A stretch of 7,108 nucleotides of DNA, taken from positions 1 through 7,108 of the forward strand of contig JAIPDY010000169.1 of assembly GCA_021737445.1 (NCBI GenBank). The letters are read 5' to 3'. A program made the position numbers and the translations under genes. The notes below the pieces were generated by a model. The model was not told the DNA's origin, did not search any database, and saw only the letters and a list, made by a program, of their open reading frames with translations. This document shows, piece by piece, positions 1-6,241 of this stretch (within the stretch, counting starts at the first letter, position 1; every line of letters begins with the position of its first letter). The DNA comes from Desulfotignum sp. GTDB lineage: Bacteria > Desulfobacterota > Desulfobacteria > Desulfobacterales > Desulfobacteraceae.

Positions 1-1891
1 CACCGGACAGGTCATCTCCAGGCCCCAGCAGCTGCTGTTTGCACAGGCTGATCTGCATGTCAAAGGTATCGGTGAGCCGGGCAAGTCCGGTTGTTTTTTT
101 TGTGGCTTGAGCCAGGGCGGGTTTCACCAGTTCTTTTCTTACATCATCTTCCAGGAGCCCGGATGTAAGATTGTCATACGCTTTGAGCATGGCCAGGCAG
201 AACCCGTGAAACGTGGCAGCAGCCACCCGGGGCAGCTCCGGGGGCAAATGGGCCTGAATGCGGTCCAGAAGCTCTCTGGCAGCCTTGTTGGTGAAGGTCA
301 GGGCCAGTATCCGGTCCGGGGGCACCTTTTTTGCGGTCACCAGGCGGGCGATTCTGGCAGTCAGGGTCCGGGTTTTTCCCGTGCCGGGCCCGGCCGTGAT
401 CAGGATGGCAGAAGATGTGGATATCACCGCCTTGTGCTGATTGTCATTGAGGCCCTCCAGAATGTTTTGTTTCCGGACAGAAACCGTTTCGGTCAGAGGC
501 ATTTTGGGTGTTGGTTTTCTGGATCTGGCCTGACAGGTATCTGTTTTATTTTCCGGCAGAGCCTGAAAAGGTTTTATCTTTTGGATGGGGGTTCCCCCCA
601 GGGTCATCTCCAGTTGCAGTTCACCCTTGTAATGCGCCAGTTCTTCAAGAGTAAACACCCTGACCCTGCCGAATTCTCCGTCAAATCCGGGTGACACATA
701 AACATTGCCGGACCGCATCCGTGTGACTGCCTCAGCCAGCAGGGGAATGCCGGCTGCCTGAATCTTATCATACGTGAACCGGGTTAGAATTTCCAGTTCC
801 GGACCCAGGGCGCAAACCGCTTTCTGATAATATTGGGTGACCTTTTTGGTTTTGGGCCCCACCCTGAAAATCTCAGACAGCATATCTGCCAAAGGTATGA
901 TGCTGGTATAACCCTGACGGTTGTCCGGCACAAATCCCTGGGGCCGGTCCGCTAATTCTCTGACCCGGTAAAGCACCCCAAGGGTCAGGGGACGGCCGCA
1001 TTCCGGGCAGATGCCGCCCAGCCGGGCCGTGTCATCCGGATCCAGGCTGACACGGCATTTCCGATGCCCGTCATAATGGTATTTTCCCTGGTCCGGGTAC
1101 ATGTCCAGTGTGCCGTGATAGGCTTCAGGATCAAAGGTCTCCAAAGAGCTTTTCATGGCAAAAAAATCCAGGTCTGTATTGAACACACAGGCATTGCGGC
1201 CCAGGTATCCCGGGGAGTGGGCATCGGAATTGGACATGAGCCTGACATGGTCCAGATCCGCCACCCGCCAGTTCATGGGAGGATCTGACGACAGGCCGGT
1301 TTCCACTGCAAAAATATGGGAGGTCAGGTCTTCAAAACATTCATGGATATGATCAAACCCTGATTTGGACCCGAACAAAGAAAACCAGGGTGTCCAGATA
1401 TGGGCAGGCACAAAAAATCCCTGGTCATTGATTTCCAGCATGATTTCCAGCAGATCCCTGGCATCCAGCCCCAGGATGGGGCGGCCGTCAGAGGTGATAT
1501 TGCCGATGGCATCCAGCCGGGCATTAAATTTTTTAACACTGGCCAAATCCGGAAAATAGATGATATTATGATTTTTGCGGACCCGGCCGGCTTTTTTATA
1601 AATATTTGAAATCTCCGCCTGGAGCATAAAACGCACCGGGTTCCGGCAGGAAACAGGAATGGTGTCATCAACTTTGGCGGCAAGCTCTTTTTTCAATGCA
1701 AACAACCCGGGTTCTGCCGGTTCCAGCTTGGATGTCATCTCTTTTACCCAGGCAGGATGGGTAAAATCGCCGGTACCCACAACGGTAATGCCTTTTATCC
1801 GGGCCGCATGATAGATGTTTTCAAAATCCAGGTTCCGGGCAGTGGCCCTGGAAAACCTGGAATGGATATGGAGGTCTGCGTAAAAGGCCAT
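1..1891 (-). CDS. EndoQ-like PHP nuclease fused to UvrD-type helicase (partial, 3' end outside window)
   Basis: Reading the minus strand from ATG at 1891 gives 630 codons with no stop, running off at base 1. Residues 1-~430 resemble endonuclease Q / COG1379 PHP phosphoesterases: DLHIHS (6-11), GTGDFTHP (39-46), PAHIWTPWF (162-170), VETGLSSDPPMNWR (196-209) and SNSDAHSP (220-227) carry the expected metal-binding His/Asp/Glu. A zinc-binding insert follows: DGHRKC (274-279) and CPEC (295-298). Residues ~478 onward are a superfamily 1A helicase: Q-motif-like LNDNQHKAV (481-489), Walker A AGPGTGKT (500-507), motif Ia LTFTNKAARE (531-540) and motif Ib ATFHGFC (559-565). Known EndoQ enzymes nick DNA 5' of deaminated bases or abasic sites; UvrD/PcrA proteins are 3'-5' helicases. 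Coupled lesion nicking and unwinding is my inference. Only a weak ribosome-binding site precedes ATG, but the PHP motif begins immediately after it, supporting this start. The remaining helicase motifs lie outside the window. Confidence 0.9.
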   Translation of the reverse strand, partial: MAFYADLHIHSRFSRATARNLDFENIYHAARIKGITVVGTGDFTHPAWVKEMTSKLEPAEPGLFALKKELAAKVDDTIPVSCRNPVRFMLQAEISNIYKKAGRVRKNHNIIYFPDLASVKKFNARLDAIGNITSDGRPILGLDARDLLEIMLEINDQGFFVPAHIWTPWFSLFGSKSGFDHIHECFEDLTSHIFAVETGLSSDPPMNWRVADLDHVRLMSNSDAHSPGYLGRNACVFNTDLDFFAMKSSLETFDPEAYHGTLDMYPDQGKYHYDGHRKCRVSLDPDDTARLGGICPECGRPLTLGVLYRVRELADRPQGFVPDNRQGYTSIIPLADMLSEIFRVGPKTKKVTQYYQKAVCALGPELEILTRFTYDKIQAAGIPLLAEAVTRMRSGNVYVSPGFDGEFGRVRVFTLEELAHYKGELQLEMTLGGTPIQKIKPFQALPENKTDTCQARSRKPTPKMPLTETVSVRKQNILEGLNDNQHKAVISTSSAILITAGPGTGKTRTLTARIARLVTAKKVPPDRILALTFTNKAARELLDRIQAHLPPELPRVAAATFHGFCLAMLKAYDNLTSGLLEDDVRKELVKPALAQATKKTTGLARLTDTFDMQISLCKQQLLGPGDDLSG

Positions 1892-2019
1892 AAATATCGT
1901 GCCTGCATGCATAGGGTTAAAGGTTGAGTGTGTTTTACATTAATTTTGCTTAATTTAAAAGCGCGATTCTGGTAAAACAAATCATCAGTTTTTAAAAAAA
2001 CCTTTAAAGAGGCCCCCCC
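1892..2019. promoter_or_regulatory. AT-rich divergent intergenic region
   Basis: This 128-bp gap separates the divergent starts of the nuclease-helicase and the receiver/GGDEF protein, so promoters for both must lie here or overlap the genes. It is clearly more AT-rich than the flanking coding DNA, especially 1931-2008. No promoter matches consensus well. On the minus strand TTGTTT and TAAATT are separated by 17 bases (about 1953-1981), but both boxes are weak. An 8-bp palindrome TGCATGCA sits at 1904-1911. Specific boxes should be treated as guesses. Confidence 0.45.
2006..2019 (+). promoter_or_regulatory. Ribosome-binding site with C7 spacer for the receiver/GGDEF gene
   Basis: AAAGAGG at 2006-2012 is a fair Shine-Dalgarno match. 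It is separated from ATG 2020 by exactly seven consecutive C residues (2013-2019). The spacing is good and supports the chosen start. The homopolymer is unusual because a length change would alter SD-to-start spacing. Confidence 0.6.
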
Positions 2020-3657
2020 ATGACCGCCATCACCCACAAGGCTTTGATCATAGCCTCCCAGGAAACCATCCAGGCTGTCCATGACATATTGGATGACCTG
2101 TCGGAAATAATTCTTATCCATGCGGAAACCACTGCCGATGCCATGGTCCACATTGGTAACCGGCCCCTGGCTTTTATTGTCATGGATCTGTCGCTGCCCG
2201 ATCTGGATGCCCGGGCGGTTGCTGCCGGTCTGTCTTGCATGAATCACACCCGGATACCACCGGTGCTGCTGGTGACCGATTCACCAAGGCTGCCGGACCT
2301 TTATGACCAGGTTCCCCCGCTTTTGCTGGACCATGTGGTCAAACCCCTTGACCCGGTTCTGGTCCGGGCAAAACTGCTGCTTTTTTCAACCCTTTTCCGT
2401 CACCGCATCGCCATGGACCAGAGCATCCAGGAACTGGAAAAGGTCTATGAACTTTTCATGGAACAGCATTGGGCAGCCTTGTCCCAGACCGCCGGTAAAA
2501 AAGAGCTTATGGCAGTTTCATCTGCTTTTACCAATCAGGTCCAGCCCTTTTTATCCAGAATCCAGGCCAGCACCTATTTTCTGCTTCAGGCACCGGATCT
2601 GCCCCGGCGGCTGCGCCAGGGGGTCAGCCAGATCCGGACAGCCGGCGGTCACATTGCAAAGGTGATCCGGCAGCTGAACCGGTCCCGGAACCGGGGATCT
2701 GACTGGCCGGCCCTTTTTCAGGACAGAACCGGCAGAAACCGTCCCGGCAGGATTCTTTTTGCCACCCATTTTAAGGATGAATTCAAGATTTTTCAGCATT
2801 ACCTTGACGGCCGGATCAAAGCTGATCTTTTCCAGGCTGACACCACAGAACAGGCCATGGCATCTGTGGCAGCCAACCGGCCGGATATTATCTTTATCAA
2901 CCACAAGCTGGCGGACGGGTCCGGCCTGCATCTGCTGGAAAAGCTGGTGAGACTGAGTACCAGGGCCCCGGTGATCTACACCGTGGACAAAAACAGCACA
3001 GATTCAGGGGCTGCAGCAGTTGCCACAGGAGCGCATACATTTTTGATCAAAGAACAAACATCCGGCATGGCTCTGGCTGACACCATTCAACGCACCCTGG
3101 AACAGACAAAAATGACCCATAGCGTCCAGGGCGCCATGGATCGGGTTGACTTGATTTCAAGGCGGGATCAGCTGACAAGACTGCTGAACCGCAGCTGGTT
3201 CAACCAGACCCTGTCCATGGAAATGTCCAAAGCCAGGAGGTACCACCTGCCCCTTTCCATCATGCTGGCAAGTGTGGATCAATTTAAAAAATTCAATGAA
3301 AAATATGGCTACAGAACAGGGAACGATATCTTAACCGCCTGTGCCGCCAGGATCCAGGCTGCGGTAAGGGATGAGGATGTTGTGTGCCGCTTTGCCGCCC
3401 AAAAATTTGCAGCAGTGCTGCCCAACACCGGGGCCAACCGGGCCCGGATTCTGGCGGAACGTATCCGGCAGAACATTTTTGATCAACCCATACAGGTGGG
3501 CACCCGGATGATGCACCTTACCCTCAGTATCGGCACAGCCACGTTTGAAAAAAAAGCCGATTCAGATTCCAGATCCCTTTCCATGCCCGCAATGGTCCAG
3601 GACGCTTTAAACGCCCTGGACCGTTCAATACAGCAGGGGGGCAATCAGGTCTGGTAG
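2020..3657 (+). CDS. Receiver - pseudo-receiver - degenerate GGDEF protein, probable c-di-GMP receptor
   Basis: The product is 545 aa and cytoplasmic, with no signal peptide or membrane segment. Residues 7-120 form a receiver fold with phospho-acceptor-like D56 (VMDLSLPD), T86 and K108, but the N-terminal acidic pair is replaced by A12/S13. Residues ~130-225 are helical and resemble a worn-down histidine-kinase dimerisation domain. Residues 244-362 form a second receiver with N294 at the phospho-acceptor position and T249/H250 for the acidic pair; K344 remains. Residues ~376-510 are a GGDEF domain beginning RRDQLTRLLNR. Its signature is AAQKF (459-463), and the substrate-binding GD motif reads GN (434-435), so cyclase activity is unlikely. 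The inhibitory-site motif RDED (450-453) lies exactly five residues before AAQKF. This domain order and active-site loss with I-site retention match Caulobacter PopA, a c-di-GMP effector. C-di-GMP binding is inferred; orthology to PopA is not claimed. Confidence 0.85.
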   Translation: MTAITHKALIIASQETIQAVHDILDDLSEIILIHAETTADAMVHIGNRPLAFIVMDLSLPDLDARAVAAGLSCMNHTRIPPVLLVTDSPRLPDLYDQVPPLLLDHVVKPLDPVLVRAKLLLFSTLFRHRIAMDQSIQELEKVYELFMEQHWAALSQTAGKKELMAVSSAFTNQVQPFLSRIQASTYFLLQAPDLPRRLRQGVSQIRTAGGHIAKVIRQLNRSRNRGSDWPALFQDRTGRNRPGRILFATHFKDEFKIFQHYLDGRIKADLFQADTTEQAMASVAANRPDIIFINHKLADGSGLHLLEKLVRLSTRAPVIYTVDKNSTDSGAAAVATGAHTFLIKEQTSGMALADTIQRTLEQTKMTHSVQGAMDRVDLISRRDQLTRLLNRSWFNQTLSMEMSKARRYHLPLSIMLASVDQFKKFNEKYGYRTGNDILTACAARIQAAVRDEDVVCRFAAQKFAAVLPNTGANRARILAERIRQNIFDQPIQVGTRMMHLTLSIGTATFEKKADSDSRSLSMPAMVQDALNALDRSIQQGGNQVW

Positions 3658-3851
3658 TCGGCCCCGGAATAGGATCGATCAGCCTGCAACAGCCTTATGC
3701 GGTCCTTTGCCGCCTGGACCACATTTTCATCTCCATCTTTCTGGGTCATCTGCTCCAGAAGCTGAATGTCTTTACACTTGTTGATAAATTTAATTCTGAC
3801 CTTGGGATTGGAATGTAAATACTTGGGAACAAATAAATCTGAAAAACCCAT
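3645..3851 (-). CDS. Small HEAT-repeat-like protein, 68 aa
   Basis: This ORF has a strong ribosome-binding site: minus-strand AAAAGGAGG (3857-3865) lies five bases before ATG 3851. The product starts MGFSDLFVPKYLHSNPKVR, followed by KFINKCKDIQLLEQM and DENVVQAAKDRIRLL. This looks like one or two HEAT-like helical hairpins: the N-PxVR turn at 15-19 and D-ENVVQAAKDRI at 41-52 resemble the DpDxxVRxAAxxxL pattern of HEAT/PBS-lyase repeats. Such repeats usually make protein-protein contacts, so this may be an adaptor, but no partner is shown. It is charged and soluble, with no membrane segment. Its last 13 bases, including TGA, overlap the 3' end of the convergent receiver/GGDEF gene. The strong SD makes a genuine gene likely; the repeat assignment is moderate. 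Confidence 0.7.
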   Translation of the reverse strand: MGFSDLFVPKYLHSNPKVRIKFINKCKDIQLLEQMTQKDGDENVVQAAKDRIRLLQADRSYSGADYQT

Positions 3852-3975
3852 GATGCCTCCTTTTCCTGGTTATCATCACAGGAGCTCAGATGCGTTTTTC
3901 ACAAATTTTTTAGATCAATTCAATTGTCTGGTCATCTCTTTTTTTTTAGCCACAGTCCTGCCGTTTTTCAACTTA

Positions 3976-3996
3976 AGTATCGTTACATCTGATACT
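3976..3996. repeat. Inverted repeat AGTATC-N9-GATACT, possible operator
   Basis: AGTATC (3976-3981) and GATACT (3991-3996) are perfect inverted copies separated by nine bases. The centre-to-centre spacing of 15 bp is only roughly one and a half helical turns. The repeat lies just upstream of the weak promoter-like pair at 3998-4026, where a regulator could bind. A six-base repeat in AT-rich DNA can easily occur by chance. Confidence 0.25.
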
Positions 3997-3997
3997 C

Positions 3998-4026
3998 CTG
4001 ACTTAATTTATATATTACCATAAAAC
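3998..4026 (+). promoter_or_regulatory. Weak sigma70-like promoter candidate for the cupin cluster
   Basis: CTGACT (3998-4003) and TAAAAC (4021-4026) are separated by 17 bases and each match four of six consensus positions. The site is about 70 bases upstream of the cupin ATG and downstream of the AGTATC inverted repeat. Surrounding AT-richness provides alternatives such as TATATT (4011-4016). Confidence 0.25.
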
Positions 4027-4049
4027 AATTTTGAGTTCAAGAATAACCG

Positions 4050-4079
4050 CCCCATATTGACAGATTTTTTCATATGGGG
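4050..4079 (+). promoter_or_regulatory. Stem-loop CCCCATAT/ATATGGGG in the cupin leader
   Basis: CCCCATAT (4050-4057) pairs perfectly with ATATGGGG (4072-4079), giving an eight-base-pair stem with a 14-base loop. The downstream arm contains the only SD-like purine run (TGGGGT, 4075-4080) before ATG 4093, so folding could hide it. There is no trailing U-tract, so it does not look like an intrinsic terminator. The structure is directly visible; the regulatory role is inferred. Confidence 0.45.
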
Positions 4080-4092
4080 TATCACCATTGTC

Positions 4093-4554
4093 ATGGAAGA
4101 TATAATCCGGCAGTTCAACCTGGTCCCCCATCCTGAGGGCGGTTTTTTCCGGGAAATATACCGGTCACGACAGCACGTATGGTCTGATGCCGCATCAGCT
4201 GACCGGGCCGCTTCTACCCATATCTATTTTCTGCTGCCCAAAGGACAGGTGAGCCGGTTTCACCGGGTGATCCATGATGAAATCTGGCATATTTACCAGG
4301 GTGATCCTTTGCGCCTTATTCAATTTGACGGAACCTGTGTGATGGAAACCTCTATCGGAAGGGGCTGCTCAGATTATACCGCTGTTGTTCCGGCAGGGGT
4401 CTGGCAGGCGGCAGCCACCACCGGCACCCACACACTGGCCGGCTGCACCGTGGCCCCGGGATTTGATTTTACCGATTTCAGCTTTCTGGCGGATCATCCG
4501 GTCGACCTGGAACGGTTCAATTTTCTTGTCACCGGATTACACGCATTTATATGA
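4093..4554 (+). CDS. DUF985 / Cupin_5 family protein
   Basis: The 153-aa product closely follows the COG3542/Cupin_5 pattern: IIRQFNLVPHPEGGFFREIY (4-23), STHIYFLL (41-48), GQVSRFHRVIHDEIWHIYQG (51-70), DPLRL (71-75), VVPAGVWQA (98-106) and GCTVAPGFDFTDF (117-129). These are small single-domain beta-barrels, and the length is normal for the family. H57, E63 and H66 are candidate metal- or ligand-binding residues. The biochemical role of the family is not settled; a small carbohydrate-like or polar ligand is plausible but unproven. The frame stays open upstream to a TTG at 4057, but that lies in the hairpin, and residues after ATG 4093 match the family start, so I chose the ATG. It has a weak SD. 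It is the first gene of a probable three-gene cluster, 25 bases before the next start. Confidence 0.85.
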   Translation: MEDIIRQFNLVPHPEGGFFREIYRSRQHVWSDAASADRAASTHIYFLLPKGQVSRFHRVIHDEIWHIYQGDPLRLIQFDGTCVMETSIGRGCSDYTAVVPAGVWQAAATTGTHTLAGCTVAPGFDFTDFSFLADHPVDLERFNFLVTGLHAFI

Positions 4555-4579
4555 CAAACCAGCTGGAAACTTTGTAAAA

Positions 4580-6223
4580 ATGGTCTGCCAATGTAATCAC
4601 ACCATGTCTGGAACTGTCTTACCCTTACGCACCTGCGTAAGCCCGGAAGGCTTTTTCCGGGTGGGCATTCACCAGCCGGATTTTGACGTGCACAACCTGC
4701 GGCAAAATGATTATATATTCCGGCTGGGACATCTGCCTGACGGCACCCCGGTGTGGAACCATGCCAACTTTCCCGGGGGTGATGTCAGAGAACCGTCGGC
4801 AGACACAATCTATGAAATTGCCAACCCTTTTCCTTTCAGGGGCACCACGTTCATCAACTGTGCCTGGGCAGACCCAAAGGCCGGACATCCTGAAAAAATG
4901 GGCATTCCCCGGCCAAAGGCGTGTTCTCTGTTTGCCAGCCTGGAAAACCAGCCCCTGAAAATGACACCCCGGCAAAAGATCGGTCTGCTGGCATCTTTTC
5001 CCCATCCCTTGAAAATCGCTCTGGCCCAGGCATCCACTAATCCTGAAGAGCTGTGCGCCCTGGCCGGCCATGCCTGCACCCTGGTGTTTGACCCCGGGTC
5101 TGAGACCCCTTCCGGAATGGGGTTCTGTCCGGGGAAAAACGGCACACCCGTACCTGACATCAGGTATCATGACCTGTTTGAGGTGCTGGTGAACAACCCC
5201 CATCTGCCCGACGATTACAAAAAGGTCATGGTGCTGAGGCCGGGCATCCAGGGAGACAGTGAAATCGTTGGGGAATACACCCATGGCGACACCCATGTGT
5301 TTGAATACCTGCGCCGCAACTCCTATATCCCCTGGGGCCATTTTGCCTCCAACATGGCCCATGACCGCATCCGGTACCGGGCCCAGGATCTGACCCGCGA
5401 AGATATCTTTGGCCTGCGCCACCTGTATTATCAGCGGGTGTATACCCGTGTGGCCGGGCAGCTCAAGATCCCGGTACCGGCACACAGAAGCTGCCTGTCT
5501 GAACCGGATCTGGAAACCCTGCGCCAGACCATCACAGCCGTCCTGAAAAGCGGACGGGGACCGGAACTGGATTTCAACGGGGCTTTGTGGGGATGGAATT
5601 TCGGATTCGGGTTTGCCCAGTCCGGCCACCGGCTCCATGCTTCCCACCAGATGATTCACCAGCAGAACGCTCTGATCCCCAGACAGGTGCCTGACAATGC
5701 CCGGACATCTTTGCCGTCCTTTGCCTGCGGCGACCTGGTGGCCGACTTTGCCCGGGCCTATGAAGCGGCCCATGACACACCGTTTTTTGATGCCTATATT
5801 GATGCCATAAGACACAACCGCAGAACTGACGGCAGCAACCAGGGAGAGGATTCTTTAATCATCCATGAGGATGACCATATACTGCTGTTTGTCCCCAAGG
5901 CCCAGGTGAGCGAATGGGAACTCCAGGTGATGACCAGGGACCGGGTGCCCCATGTGCTGGCCGCAGACACCGCTGTCAGAAACGCCCTGGATCTGGCCAT
6001 ATTAAAGGCGGCCCAGACCCTGGAGAAACTGGGGGCAGACATGATCACAGGCATTGAACTGTCCGGCCGGTTTGATGAACCACACCCCGGCCAGCACCTG
6101 GTTTACAGTTTTATTCCCAGGATACCCTATGCCCCTGCCACCTTTTCCGAGGCCCAGCTGCGGTGGATCAGCGGTGCCTATCCGGAAGATGTGGCCCATG
6201 CCTGCCGCAGGGTTCTGGCCTGA
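4580..6223 (+). CDS. Large conserved-looking protein with GalT/HIT-like features, function unknown
   Basis: The product is 547 aa, soluble, without signal peptide or membrane segment. I do not recognise it as a named family. Residues 349-362 (GHRLHASHQMIHQQ) fit the galactose-1-phosphate uridylyltransferase pattern A-S-x4-H-x-Q, placing H360 and Q362 at the nucleophilic His and Gln positions; the first His of the usual HxHxQ is replaced by M358. Residues 426-460 (starting LIIHEDDHILLFVPKA) resemble the start of the GalT C-terminal half, and HLVYSFIPR (506-514) resembles its final strand without the His pair. A nucleotide-sugar or nucleotide phosphate transfer/phosphorolysis reaction is thus possible. 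The middle block 236-288 (GDTHVFEYLRRNSYIPWGHF, then HDRIRYR and GLRHLYYQR) looks conserved but is unknown to me. ATG 4580 has a weak upstream GGAAAC; ATG 4604 is the alternative. The open frame upstream to 4385 overlaps the cupin gene and is rejected. Confidence 0.75.
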   Translation: MVCQCNHTMSGTVLPLRTCVSPEGFFRVGIHQPDFDVHNLRQNDYIFRLGHLPDGTPVWNHANFPGGDVREPSADTIYEIANPFPFRGTTFINCAWADPKAGHPEKMGIPRPKACSLFASLENQPLKMTPRQKIGLLASFPHPLKIALAQASTNPEELCALAGHACTLVFDPGSETPSGMGFCPGKNGTPVPDIRYHDLFEVLVNNPHLPDDYKKVMVLRPGIQGDSEIVGEYTHGDTHVFEYLRRNSYIPWGHFASNMAHDRIRYRAQDLTREDIFGLRHLYYQRVYTRVAGQLKIPVPAHRSCLSEPDLETLRQTITAVLKSGRGPELDFNGALWGWNFGFGFAQSGHRLHASHQMIHQQNALIPRQVPDNARTSLPSFACGDLVADFARAYEAAHDTPFFDAYIDAIRHNRRTDGSNQGEDSLIIHEDDHILLFVPKAQVSEWELQVMTRDRVPHVLAADTAVRNALDLAILKAAQTLEKLGADMITGIELSGRFDEPHPGQHLVYSFIPRIPYAPATFSEAQLRWISGAYPEDVAHACRRVLA

Positions 6224-6230
6224 CGGCAAA

Positions 6231-6241
6231 AGGAGGGTGCC
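6231..6241 (+). promoter_or_regulatory. Strong ribosome-binding site for the 135-aa gene
   Basis: A perfect AGGAGG (6231-6236) stands five bases before ATG 6242, within the 18-base gap after the GalT-like stop. It fixes the start of the downstream gene and shows it is translated independently. It contrasts with the weak sites of the two preceding genes. Confidence 0.8.

Larger units (their letters stand above)
3852..4092. other. AT-rich intergenic region between divergent genes
   Basis: This 241-bp stretch between the small HEAT-like gene and the cupin gene contains no convincing ORF. It is markedly AT-rich, with T runs at 3909-3946, and must hold the promoter of the rightward cluster. A possible sigma70-like pair is CTGACT (3998-4003) and TAAAAC (4021-4026) with 17-bp spacing, each matching four of six consensus bases. 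Two inverted repeats (3976-3996 and 4050-4079) are listed separately. No intrinsic terminator is visible. Confidence 0.5.

Noticed and set aside
107..694. 195-codon plus-strand frame
   Set aside because: It is antisense to the helicase Walker A and Ia/Ib motifs, and its composition is Gly/Gln/Phe-rich shadow translation.
1795..2247. 150-codon minus-strand frame across the divergent gap
   Set aside because: It overlaps both real gene starts, crosses the AT-rich promoter region and shows no family features.
4057..4092. TTG 4057 as cupin start
   Set aside because: There is no SD, it lies within the hairpin, and family similarity begins just after ATG 4093.
4551..4577. ATGA overlap at the cupin stop as a coupled start
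   Set aside because: The ATG at 4551 opens only an eight-codon frame ending TAA, and it is not in frame with the downstream gene.
4385..4579. N-terminal extension of the GalT-like frame to ATG 4385
   Set aside because: It lies inside the cupin gene in another frame, and its residues are low-complexity Pro/Arg/Trp-rich as in shadow translations. The plausible start is 4580 or 4604.
4625..5815. Long 396-codon open frame on the minus strand opposite the GalT-like gene
   Set aside because: It is antisense to a gene with coherent motifs, has no recognisable domain and no good SD. Codon bias in GC-rich DNA keeps this frame open.
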